64,000 bases of DNA from Synergistaceae bacterium. Lineage in GTDB: Bacteria; Synergistota; Synergistia; Synergistales; Aminobacteriaceae. Positions 43,112-51,286 of this stretch are shown in pieces. The notes below the pieces were generated by a model. The model was not told where the DNA came from. It was given only the letters and a program-made list of their open reading frames with translations, and did not search any database. Position 1 is the stretch's first letter. The number at the start of each line of letters is the position of its first letter. A program made the position numbers and the translations under genes. The stretch lies in NCBI GenBank assembly GCA_017405525.1, contig JAFRAH010000007.1, forward strand, positions 1-64,000, in the 5' to 3' direction.

Positions 43112-44125
43112 CTATCTGAAGTCGTCGAACTCGTAGCCCATCTCGGCATAGTACTTCATTGCGCCTGGGTGAAGAGGTGCACCGTTGAGCTCATGCTTTC
43201 CTGCTGTCTTGGGGTCAAACCACTTCAGCGAGGCTACTGCGGCGGCTATGTCGTCCCTGTTCTCACAGATTGCCTTAGTCAGTGCATAGGCCACGTCGTC
43301 AGGCATCGAGGCAGGCACTATGACGTTCTGCTGTGAGCCCATCGTCTGGATGTCCTGAGTCTGACCGTTCCATGTTCCGGCGGTCATAGTGAGGGGAGCA
43401 TAGCCCATCTTGTTGAGGTTGGCGAGGGTCTCAGGTGCAAGCTGGACAAAATGCATCTCATGAGTGAGGCATATCTCAGTTGTCGTTGACTGCCCTGCGT
43501 CAATGTGGTCAATCGTCGCGTCATAGAGGTCGTCCTGAATCCCTGACTTTATCGCGTCCGTCCCTGACTTCTCCCATGTCGCAAAGGCCATGAAGTCCTT
43601 GACACTTATACCGCAAGCCTCGATTACCCGTTCAGCCGTGAGCTCACCAAGTGAACCGTTCTTCTTGGTGATGAGCCTGATGGGGTACTTCTTGGCGATG
43701 ACTTCCTCAAGTGTCGTGCACCCTGACTTCTCGACAAACGCCTTCGTGAACATGATATTGGCGAATGCATGGCCGAGTCCTCCTGCAATGCTCCGAACAT
43801 CCGGGCAGTCTCCGAACTGGTAATCAGCCTTCTTGTTCTGGTAGCTCCACAGTGAGGGGCCTGCATTTGCGACTATGAGGTCGGCGCGTTTCCTCTGGAT
43901 GAGAACGGGGGCACCTACTCCGCCGGGTGAGTTGGTCGTGAGGTCGATCGTTGAGCCTGCAGGAAGTCCCTTCAGCATTGCGCCCTGTATTGCCGCCGAA
44001 ACTGAGTAGGCTCCTGTCCCGACTTCCTGAGCCGCAAAGATGAGCTTCACGGGTTCGCTGAGTTCTGCACATGCCGCGAGGGTAAAGCACAGAACAAGTA
44101 CTAATGCTGCTGCTACTTTCTTCAT
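43112..44125 (-). CDS. TAXI-family TRAP transporter solute-binding protein
   Basis: 337 codons from ATG 44125 with GGAGG upstream; the ORF opens earlier without family sequence. Signal peptide (M-K-K-V-A-A-A-L-V-L, ending A-C-A). Family features: G-T-G-A-Y-S-V-S-A-A near residue 35, the N-S-P-G-G-V-G-A near 66, and G-G-L-G-H-A-F-A-N near 120. Binds the substrate in the periplasm for the fused permease. Confidence 0.93.
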   Translation of the reverse strand: MKKVAAALVLVLCFTLAACAELSEPVKLIFAAQEVGTGAYSVSAAIQGAMLKGLPAGSTIDLTTNSPGGVGAPVLIQRKRADLIVANAGPSLWSYQNKKADYQFGDCPDVRSIAGGLGHAFANIMFTKAFVEKSGCTTLEEVIAKKYPIRLITKKNGSLGELTAERVIEACGISVKDFMAFATWEKSGTDAIKSGIQDDLYDATIDHIDAGQSTTTEICLTHEMHFVQLAPETLANLNKMGYAPLTMTAGTWNGQTQDIQTMGSQQNVIVPASMPDDVAYALTKAICENRDDIAAAVASLKWFDPKTAGKHELNGAPLHPGAMKYYAEMGYEFDDFR

Positions 44126-44163
44126 GTTAATACCTCCAATGAATATATTTCTGCCGGCATAAA

Positions 44164-45102
44164 TCACCGGTCATTACCGCAAAATAACTTGATGACGAAC
44201 GGCCAGACTGCCACAGTCCAGAACATGAGGGTGAAACCCATAACGAACCTTCCGCCCCTGACCGTGAAGATTGGCTCAAGAACCTCATACAGCCACTTGT
44301 AGCTGCCCGCGAATGTCCCGGCGATGTAGTACACAGGAACAAGGCCGATTGCCGCGAGAATTATTCCCCTGACGTTCAGCCCGGTAACCTGAAACTTGAT
44401 GTACCTCCGCTCAATCCAGCGTCCAGTGATGAAGCCCGTCATCATTCCCACAGCATAGAACGTGTCGAGCATCATTCTGTCCGGGTCAACGAGCAGCTTG
44501 CCGTCAACGTAATCCATAGGGTAGGGCTTGTAGACAGTGTAAATGACTCCCAGAACGCAGAGGATTAGCCCGGCCATGAGGAAGGAATTTTCCCGTTCAG
44601 GACGCGACATAATCAGCGAGGCAATCCACACAGACAATAGCCCTGCCAATGTCCCAACGATTACGTCCTGCGGAGTGTGAACGCCGAGATAATTCCGCGA
44701 GAACGCAACAAGGACTATCATCACAGCGCAGAAAGACACGAAGAGTTTTGACCGCCTGCCGATTACCGCAAGCCCTCCGAGAATTGGCGATGCCCACATT
44801 GTATGACCGCTTGGGAATGAGTAGCCTGTTGGCTTATGCCCCGCCGGAATGATTCGGGGGTCTCTGATGAACGGACGGTAGACGCACGCCGTAACCTTGA
44901 TTATCCCGTTGAGGAACCTGCTTATGCATAACGAGATTATCATGAAGAGGCCGTCTTTCTTGTTCACGCACCAGTAGACCACGAACGGCACAAAAAGCAG
45001 CCACGTAATCGCAGAGTAAGAGAGCCAGTCAACAAACGGAGTCAGAATATTCCCGGTTGCCTCCCTGAAATTCTGAAGACATAGCAAAATCTCAATGTCC
45101 AT
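44164..45102 (-). CDS. PAP2 family phosphatase
   Basis: 312 codons, about nine membrane segments. The three PAP2 signatures are present: K-V-T-A-C-V-Y-R-P (residues about 69-77), P-S-G-H-T (97-101) and S-R-N-Y-L-G-V-H-T-P-Q-D (about 133-144), giving the Lys/Arg, His and His/Asp catalytic residues. The family dephosphorylates lipid phosphates such as undecaprenyl pyrophosphate or phosphatidate. Its position inside a sugar-acid operon, four bases from the next gene, is unusual. Confidence 0.9.
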   Translation of the reverse strand: MDIEILLCLQNFREATGNILTPFVDWLSYSAITWLLFVPFVVYWCVNKKDGLFMIISLCISRFLNGIIKVTACVYRPFIRDPRIIPAGHKPTGYSFPSGHTMWASPILGGLAVIGRRSKLFVSFCAVMIVLVAFSRNYLGVHTPQDVIVGTLAGLLSVWIASLIMSRPERENSFLMAGLILCVLGVIYTVYKPYPMDYVDGKLLVDPDRMMLDTFYAVGMMTGFITGRWIERRYIKFQVTGLNVRGIILAAIGLVPVYYIAGTFAGSYKWLYEVLEPIFTVRGGRFVMGFTLMFWTVAVWPFVIKLFCGNDR

Positions 45103-45106
45103 AAAG

Positions 45107-46180
45107 CTACTTGCTACCTCCCGCTAATCTTATCCCGTAGTCCATTGCGTTAATCAGGCTGAGGTTGTTAGCCTCCCCACTCCCTGCAATGTCATACGCC
45201 GTCCCATGATCCACACTCACCCGGATAATCGGGAGCCCCAACGTTACGTTGATGCCCGCAACTGCCTCCCAGTGATGCTCTTCCTTGTTGTACACGAAAC
45301 CCTTGACCTTGAGGGGTATATGTCCCTGGTCGTGGTACATTACGACGACGATGTCATACCAGCCACCTAGTGCCTTGCTGAACACCGTATCAGGAGGGGT
45401 AGGCTTCTTGTCGGGAATGTTGATGCCTTCCTTCATGGCCTCGTCAATCGCGGGCTGTATCTCGTCGATCTCCTCACGCCCGAACATTCCGTTTTCCCCG
45501 CAATGAGGATTTAGCCCGGCAACTCCTATCTTCGGGTTGTCGATACCGAGAGCCTTGCACGCCGCATTGCCCAGACGTATGCAGTCAAGCACTCGTTCCT
45601 TCTTGACGCGGTCGCAGGCGTCCCTCAGTGATACGTGTGTCGAGACGTGGATAACCCTCAAATTCTCGTGGGCTAACATCATTGCGTACTTCTTGGTCTT
45701 GGTCTCGTCAGCGTAAATCTCTGTGTGTCCCGAATAGTGATGCCCGGCCATGTTGATGGCTTCCTTGCTGATTGCGTTGGTGATTGTCGCGTCAACCTCA
45801 TGATTCAGTGCCATGCGTATAACCTTCACGACGTACTGATAGGCTGCCTCACCTCCGAGCTTAGTCGGCCCAACGTTGAAGGGTTTGGGGTTCTCAGGGT
45901 CTCCGGGAATGTCTGAGGGCTTGATTAGTCCCAAGTCGAAAACGTCAATCGTACCGAACTCAAATTTTGCGTCCTTAACGTCCTTCACTGGGTTAATCTT
46001 AACGTCAATACCTGAGACCTTGTGCGCGACTTTTGCGGCGTATTCCATGCACGAGGCATCACCGACAACGAGAGGTCTGCACCTGTCGTACACTGTCTTA
46101 TCCGCGAGAGCCTTCACCGTAATTTCCGGGCCGCTCCCGAAAGGATCTCCCATGCTTATGCCTAATATAGGTTTGCTCAT
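45107..46180 (-). CDS. PdxA-family dehydrogenase (PdxA2-like)
   Basis: 357 codons. Metal- and NAD-dependent dehydrogenase of the PdxA fold: G-I-S-M-G-D-P-F-G-S-G-P-E at the start, G-H-H-Y-S-G-H-T-E-I near 150 and Y-H-D-Q-G-H-I-P near 275 bind metal and substrate phosphate. In four-carbon acid sugar catabolism PdxA2 acts on 4-phospho-D-threonate or -erythronate, giving dihydroxyacetone phosphate after decarboxylation. That is more likely here than pyridoxal phosphate synthesis, because a four-carbon acid sugar kinase and TRAP transporter are in the same operon. Confidence 0.88.
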   Translation of the reverse strand: MSKPILGISMGDPFGSGPEITVKALADKTVYDRCRPLVVGDASCMEYAAKVAHKVSGIDVKINPVKDVKDAKFEFGTIDVFDLGLIKPSDIPGDPENPKPFNVGPTKLGGEAAYQYVVKVIRMALNHEVDATITNAISKEAINMAGHHYSGHTEIYADETKTKKYAMMLAHENLRVIHVSTHVSLRDACDRVKKERVLDCIRLGNAACKALGIDNPKIGVAGLNPHCGENGMFGREEIDEIQPAIDEAMKEGINIPDKKPTPPDTVFSKALGGWYDIVVVMYHDQGHIPLKVKGFVYNKEEHHWEAVAGINVTLGLPIIRVSVDHGTAYDIAGSGEANNLSLINAMDYGIRLAGGSK

Positions 46181-46191
46181 CTTCCTGCCTC

Positions 46192-47097
46192 CTAGTGAAG
46201 TCCGTTAGCCTTGCACTGCTCTAACGTCTTCTTGAGTGCCTCGAGACCTTCGGGGGTTATGCTGCTGAACGGCCTCCTGCATGGCCCGACGGGGTCGCCG
46301 AGAAGTCCTGCTGCCATCTTCACGATCGTGTTGGGATTCCCGTACTTGAAACAGTTGCGGAATATCCTGATACTGTCCTGTACCTTCTTTGCACGCTCAA
46401 TGTCGCCTGCCGTGAATGCCTCGTAGATCTCGACCATAGTACGCGGGAAAACGTTAGCGCACCCTGCGATGCCTCCCTTGCCCCCGAACATCAACGCCGG
46501 GAGTATGAGGCTGTCATTCCCGGATAAGACGGCGAAATCTTTACCCGGTATGTCGCTGGTGAGCTCGATATACTGCTTCATGTTGTCGAAATTTCCACTG
46601 GAGTCCTTTGCGCCCATGACGTTGGGAATGTCCTTCGCGAGGCGTGAAACTGTTGCGGGGGCTAAGGCGTTCCCTGTCCTTGCGGGAATGTTGTAGAGGA
46701 CTACGGGGATTTTCACCGCGCCAGCAACGGCCTTGTAGTGTGCATAGAGTTCATCCTGTGATGCCGCCGCAAAATACGGAACTATAACCGAGAGAATGTC
46801 AGCACCTATCTCTTCGGCTTCCTTGCTGAGCGTGATTGTCTCCTTAGTGGTTGGGCAGCCCGTACCAGCATAGACCGGCACGCGTCCCTTCGTCTCGTCA
46901 ACCACTGCCTTGAGGATTGCTACTTTCTCCTTGTGGCTGAGTGCGTAGGCTTCACCATTTGTTCCGAGAGCGAATACCCCCGAAACTCCCGCGTCAATCA
47001 TCCTGTTCACCTGATGGCGGAGTTCGGCCTCATTGATGGTTTCGTCCTCGTTCATGGGCGTGAGGATTGGCGGTATTATTCCCTTGATTTCAGGCAT
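46192..47097 (-). CDS. DapA-family (DHDPS/NAL) aldolase or dehydratase
   Basis: 301 codons. TIM barrel with G-T-N-G-E near residue 45 (DapA has G-T-T-G-E), Y-N-I-P-A-R-T-G with the catalytic Tyr near 137 and the Schiff-base Lys in M-G-A-K-D-S-S-G near 165. Members include N-acetylneuraminate lyase, KDG aldolase and related sugar-acid enzymes. The real dapA is at 7759-8646. Its place between pdxA2 and an alcohol dehydrogenase points to a retro-aldol or dehydration step on a keto sugar acid. Confidence 0.9.
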   Translation of the reverse strand: MPEIKGIIPPILTPMNEDETINEAELRHQVNRMIDAGVSGVFALGTNGEAYALSHKEKVAILKAVVDETKGRVPVYAGTGCPTTKETITLSKEAEEIGADILSVIVPYFAAASQDELYAHYKAVAGAVKIPVVLYNIPARTGNALAPATVSRLAKDIPNVMGAKDSSGNFDNMKQYIELTSDIPGKDFAVLSGNDSLILPALMFGGKGGIAGCANVFPRTMVEIYEAFTAGDIERAKKVQDSIRIFRNCFKYGNPNTIVKMAAGLLGDPVGPCRRPFSSITPEGLEALKKTLEQCKANGLH

Positions 47098-47112
47098 TGC
47101 GTTATCTCCCTT

Positions 47113-48267
47113 CTACATTATCTGGCTGTAAATCATCCTTGCGTCTTCGGGCGTAACCTTCCTGCGGTTGTTCACGAGGAGGCGGGTTACCTGCATTCCC
47201 GATTCAACGAGTGAGTCCAAATCTGACTCCGGCACGTTCCATTCCTTGAGGCTCTTGGGTATGTCGAGGTGCTCCACCATCTCACCCAGACGCTCAATTA
47301 CTGCATTGCTCTTGGACTCCTCAGTTGACGCGCTGCCCTTCATGCACCTGTCGTATACCTGCGCAAGTAACGGCCTGATTTCCGGCTCGTTGAACTTCAT
47401 GACCGGCACAAGAAGTATTGCGTTCGAGACACCGTGCGCAATGTGGTACTTCCCTCCAAGCGGATAGCTCAGTGCGTGGACTGCCGTAGTACCTGACGCA
47501 GTTATCGCCACGCCGCCGTAAAAGCTCCCTATCTGCATGTTGAGCTTGTCCCCCATGGCCTCCGGGTCATCACACGCGGGAATGAGGCTCTTCATGATGA
47601 GCTCAAGCCCTGACATCGCGAATGTATCACTGAAGGGGTTAGCCTTGTTGCTGGTGAAACACTCTATGCAGTGAGCGAGCGCGTCAATTCCTGTTGCGGC
47701 GGCAATCTTTCGGGGGAGTTTCTTTATCATCACCGCGTCAAGAATGACATAGTCCGAAATCATTGCGTTGTTCACGATCCCAACCTTGAGCTGTTTTTCC
47801 GGGACTGCAACTATTGCGTTGGGTGTTGCCTCTGAGCCTGTCCCTGCTGTCGTGGGTATCATGAGGGTCTTGACGTACTTTCGGGCTTTCTTGGGGTCGT
47901 CAAGCAAGTCCTTGATGCCGTAGTCGTCCGTCATGAGTACGCTGGCGAGCTTGGCCGTGTCCATGACGCTCCCGCCTCCGACTGCGAGAATGAACCCTGC
48001 CCCGTATTCCCGGCACTGGTCGACGAGTTTCTGTGCTTGCTCGTAGCTTGGCTCAGGAGGAAGGTCGTTCAGGATGGTGTAGTCTACCCCGGACTTCTTC
48101 ACGTACTCCATCGGGAAATCAAGAAGTCCCGCGCCCTGAATGCCTTTGTCCGTGAAAACTGCGAGCTTCTTCACGCCCTCAGATGCGAGAACGTCAACAA
48201 TATTGCTTAACGAGTTTTCACCGCCGAAAACTACATTAGGCATTCCCAAAGTATATTTTGTGAGCAT
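47113..48267 (-). CDS. Iron-containing alcohol dehydrogenase
   Basis: 384 codons from ATG 48267, ten residues after the ORF opens, where the family begins (T-L-G-M-P-N-V-V-F-G). NAD motif G-G-G-S-V-M-D-T-A near residue 93, metal ligands in D-A-L-A-H-C-I-E and H-A-L-S-Y-P-L-G-G-K-Y-H-I-A-H-G. Group III Fe-ADH. Likely reduces or oxidises an aldehyde or hydroxy acid in the pathway. Confidence 0.92.
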   Translation of the reverse strand: MLTKYTLGMPNVVFGGENSLSNIVDVLASEGVKKLAVFTDKGIQGAGLLDFPMEYVKKSGVDYTILNDLPPEPSYEQAQKLVDQCREYGAGFILAVGGGSVMDTAKLASVLMTDDYGIKDLLDDPKKARKYVKTLMIPTTAGTGSEATPNAIVAVPEKQLKVGIVNNAMISDYVILDAVMIKKLPRKIAAATGIDALAHCIECFTSNKANPFSDTFAMSGLELIMKSLIPACDDPEAMGDKLNMQIGSFYGGVAITASGTTAVHALSYPLGGKYHIAHGVSNAILLVPVMKFNEPEIRPLLAQVYDRCMKGSASTEESKSNAVIERLGEMVEHLDIPKSLKEWNVPESDLDSLVESGMQVTRLLVNNRRKVTPEDARMIYSQIM

Positions 48268-48283
48268 ACTATTACCTGCCTTT

Positions 48284-49115
48284 CTATTTTGCCGCATCGA
48301 GTATTATGCGTTTTATTCCTTCATCATCCGCGTCATCCGCGTAATCAAGAGTGGTTTTCCCTTCATTGTCTTTGGCAAAAATATCAGCCCCCGCCTTGAT
48401 GAGAGCTTTCACCACTTCAGGATTACTATTCCACTGTGTCGCCAACATTAAGGCCGTAACACCTCCATTAGTTTTAAGGTTTACGTCAGCTCCTGCCTTG
48501 ATGAGAGCTTTCACTACTTCAGGATTGCTGTTAGCCATAGCCGAAATTATCCCCAGTGTTTACATCAGCCCCAGCCTTGACGAGGGCATTTACTATTTCA
48601 TGACTTCCGTTGAACTGAGCTGCTTTTATTAAGGCTGTACCACCTTGATTGTCCTGAGCATTTACATTAGCCCCACTTTTGACGAGAACATTCACTACTT
48701 CAGGGTTATTATTTCTTTTAGCTGTCATCATTAAGGCTGTTTCTCCGTCTTCGTTCTTAGCGTTTACGTCAGCTCCTGCCTTAATGAGAGCATTCACCAC
48801 CTTAGGATTGTTCATAAAAGCCGCCTACATTAGTGCCGTAATGCCTTGATTATTCTTAGCGTTAATATTTGCCCCCGCCTTGATGAGAGCATTCACTACT
48901 TCAGGATTGGCGTTAATGTAAGATGTCAACATTAAAGCCGTATTACCGTACGCATCCCTAGCGTTTACATCAGCCCCAAACTTAATGAGATTCTCAATCA
49001 TTCTTGGGGTCGTGTTCTTGTCTCTTGCTACCTTGAGCAATTCCTCCGTCGCCTCACCAAACGCTGACGATACACATGCCATCACCAATACAACGCACAA
49101 AAACGCTTTCCTCAT
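48284..49115 (-). pseudogene. Broken secreted ankyrin-repeat protein
   Basis: Three ORF pieces of one gene. The first (48825-49115) has a signal peptide and two ankyrin repeats, ending at TAG (48825-48827) directly after T-A-L-M. The second (to 48531) continues in the same frame with A-A-F-M-N-N-P and four half-repeats, then ends at TAA after G-D-N-F-G-Y-G. The third starts in another frame at M-A-N-S-N-P-E-V-V and runs to 48284. The repeat pattern (G-A-D-V-N-A-K, G-x-T-A-L-M, N-P-E-V-V) shows that about seven residues are missing at the second break. So one nonsense change plus one small deletion. The intact protein would be a periplasmic ankyrin protein. It lies between the kinase and alcohol dehydrogenase genes of the catabolic operon. 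Confidence 0.8.
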
Positions 49116-49131
49116 AATGCTTCCTCCTGTC

Positions 49132-50316
49132 TTATTTTCCGGCCAGCTTCACGATAAGGTCTTTCTCCCCAAAGCCGCCCGATTTCGCCATGATGTAGTA
49201 CTTCCTCCCGTTGTATATGAATGACGTAAGGACTACTCCCCGTTCAACCTCACACACAGGCACAAGCTCATGAACTCCCACAGCTCCCATCAGTGCCAGA
49301 AGGGTATCACCCCCGACGCACAAGAGCCGCGCATCAAGCCCCAAGTCCATCACCGATTTTGCCGCACCAGTAACAGCCCGTGAGATGTTCAGCCTCACGT
49401 CGTCAGGTGTCAGGTTGTGGCTGTGTATGTAGTCCTCCGTCTGTGATGACTCATCGGGGTTATTCGCGTCAAGTATCGCGTGTGAGCTCCCTGCCTCGTC
49501 CATGAACTTTCGGGCGAACTCCAGACATTCAGGACTGCCCGGCCATGAAGGGCTGAGCTTCTCCGTTACTCCCAGTGATGAATACACGAAACCGTGAGAG
49601 CGTGCATAGTCCACCTGCGAGCGAGTTACGGGGTTGACAGAGCCGCAGACCATGAAGAGCCTCCGGGGCATCACCGGGACTTCCGCGCTCCTTCCGTGAA
49701 ACCCTAAGACATGCGCCAGTACCCCGGCAAAACCTGCGCACCCTGCCGTCAGTCTCAAGCCTGAATGTCCCAGTTGCCCGGCAATGTGTATCATGTCCCC
49801 GTCAGTCTCGGCATCGTATACGTGTATTCCCGTCCTGTCAGTCTGCTCGGCGATGATCTCCCGAACGTCCGAGTGTCTCACAGGCTCAAACGGATCTTTC
49901 CCGAACATGCTCTGAGCCACAGGCAGGCCGTCAACGTAGTGAACCCCTCCGCGAGTTACGCGCTTCATGGCCGGGAATGCAGGGACAAAAGCCATCTCCT
50001 CAAGTCCTAATGCGTCCATTGCCCCGGAAAGTTCACTGCCGATATTGCCGCGGAGTCCTGAGTCCGTCTTCTTGTAGATGTAGGGGATGTTGTTTTCTTT
50101 TGCGCGCGAGACTATTGCGTGAATGGTGCTGTATGCTTCCTCTGGTTTTACGTGCCGCGTCTCTGAGTCGAAGATGAGAACGTCAAGACCCTCTGCGTTC
50201 CTCAAGTCATAATTGCGTTCAGTAACTACTAGGGACTTAGCTCCCAGTGAAGAGAACTGCACCCCGGTATCTAGTGCCCCTGTGAAATCATCGGCTATGA
50301 TTAAGAGCTGAAGCAT
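49132..50316 (-). CDS. Four-carbon acid sugar kinase family protein
   Basis: 394 codons. DUF1537 family: A-D-D-F-T-G-A-L-D-T near residue 8, F-D-S-E-T-R-H near 49, K-K-T-D-S-G-L-R-G-N near 81, and a C-terminal nucleotide-binding domain with L-C-V-G-G-D-T and K-S-G-G-F-G. DtnK/OtnK-type enzymes phosphorylate D-threonate or related acids at the C4 hydroxyl for PdxA2-type dehydrogenases. First gene of the catabolic operon. Substrate stereochemistry cannot be told here. Confidence 0.9.
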   Translation of the reverse strand: MLQLLIIADDFTGALDTGVQFSSLGAKSLVVTERNYDLRNAEGLDVLIFDSETRHVKPEEAYSTIHAIVSRAKENNIPYIYKKTDSGLRGNIGSELSGAMDALGLEEMAFVPAFPAMKRVTRGGVHYVDGLPVAQSMFGKDPFEPVRHSDVREIIAEQTDRTGIHVYDAETDGDMIHIAGQLGHSGLRLTAGCAGFAGVLAHVLGFHGRSAEVPVMPRRLFMVCGSVNPVTRSQVDYARSHGFVYSSLGVTEKLSPSWPGSPECLEFARKFMDEAGSSHAILDANNPDESSQTEDYIHSHNLTPDDVRLNISRAVTGAAKSVMDLGLDARLLCVGGDTLLALMGAVGVHELVPVCEVERGVVLTSFIYNGRKYYIMAKSGGFGEKDLIVKLAGK

Positions 50317-50391
50317 AGTGCGACACCTTTTCTTTGTGTGTATTAGTTTTTGTTCGTGGAAATTGGCTGATAGGTTACCAGAAAACTTTTT

Positions 50392-50418
50392 GCCCGTAAA
50401 TCAGTCAAGCCCGTAAAT
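50392..50418 (+). repeat. Direct repeat upstream of two-component genes
   Basis: GCCCGTAAAT occurs at 50392-50401 and 50409-50418, period 17. It lies about 120 bases before the response regulator in a 220-bp gap that otherwise shows no gene. A regulatory binding site is possible. Confidence 0.35.
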
Positions 50419-50536
50419 TTTCGCGGACGCTCCCGATTTTTCGTGAACGTGATTTTATGACCGTTGCCATTCATTGGGTGTCATGAAATAATTCGAGGGC
50501 AGGAAATTTTCAGGAGAAGAGGCAGGCTCTCAAGGC

Positions 50537-51286
50537 ATGAACTACAACATTGCAGTAGTTGACGACAAGAGGCAGGACAGCGAAAAGCTCCAGCGCAACA
50601 TACACATGTGGTTCAACGAGCACAATTCCCCCGCAAGGAACGTAACCTGCTTCAATGACGGCCAAGAACTCCTGAATGACTTTGAGCCCGAAAAGTACAA
50701 CATCATCTTCATGGACATCATCATGAGCTCCCTCAATGGAATAGAGACAGTCCAGAGGCTCAGGGACATTGATGACCGCGTTCTGGTCATCTTCACGACA
50801 TCATCAGGTGATTACGCGCTTGATGCCTGTACACTTCACCCGTTCGACTACATCGTCAAGCCCTATAACTCCGAAAGGCTCGGAAGGGTTCTTGCTGAGG
50901 CTGTGAAGTTCCTTGATCCTCCTGATGAGAGATTGACGGTTCAGGTCTCACGTAGCAGGTACGCTATACCCCTGCGGAAGATCTCGGCTGTGTCGTCAAA
51001 AGATCACTTCGTCGAGCTCGTCATGACTGAGGGGAACTGCCTTCTCTGCAGCATGAAGTTCCGGGACGTTGAGGCCGGGCTTTCGGGAGATAAACGCTTC
51101 CTTGAGTGCAACAGGGGCATCATCATCAACATGGACTGTGTCTCGTCATTGAGCCGGGAAAAGGACTCCTTCATCATGATGGACGGCACTCACTACCCCA
51201 TAAGGACACGCGACAGGAAGAGCATCATAGACACGTTCACGCAGTACCAGATTTCGCGCATGAGGAGGAGGGGGGGTAAACCTTGA
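50537..51286 (+). CDS. LytTR response regulator
   Basis: 249 codons. Receiver domain residues 1-120 (A-V-V-D-D-K near 5, phospho-acceptor Asp in I-I-F-M-D-I-I-M near 55, S-S and K-P-Y near 85-105), then LytTR DNA-binding domain at about 135-240 (S-R-S-R-Y-A-I-P-L, S-K-D-H-F-V-E-L, F-L-E-C-N-R-G-I-I-I-N, Y-P-I-R-T-R). AgrA/ComE-type regulators bind paired direct repeats. Cotranscribed with the sensor kinase (TTGA overlap). Confidence 0.9.
   Translation: MNYNIAVVDDKRQDSEKLQRNIHMWFNEHNSPARNVTCFNDGQELLNDFEPEKYNIIFMDIIMSSLNGIETVQRLRDIDDRVLVIFTTSSGDYALDACTLHPFDYIVKPYNSERLGRVLAEAVKFLDPPDERLTVQVSRSRYAIPLRKISAVSSKDHFVELVMTEGNCLLCSMKFRDVEAGLSGDKRFLECNRGIIINMDCVSSLSREKDSFIMMDGTHYPIRTRDRKSIIDTFTQYQISRMRRRGGKP

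Noticed and set aside
45107-46180. pdxA as part of pyridoxal phosphate synthesis
   Set aside because: No pdxJ or other vitamin B6 gene near; the DUF1537 kinase and TRAP transporter in the same operon favour sugar-acid catabolism.
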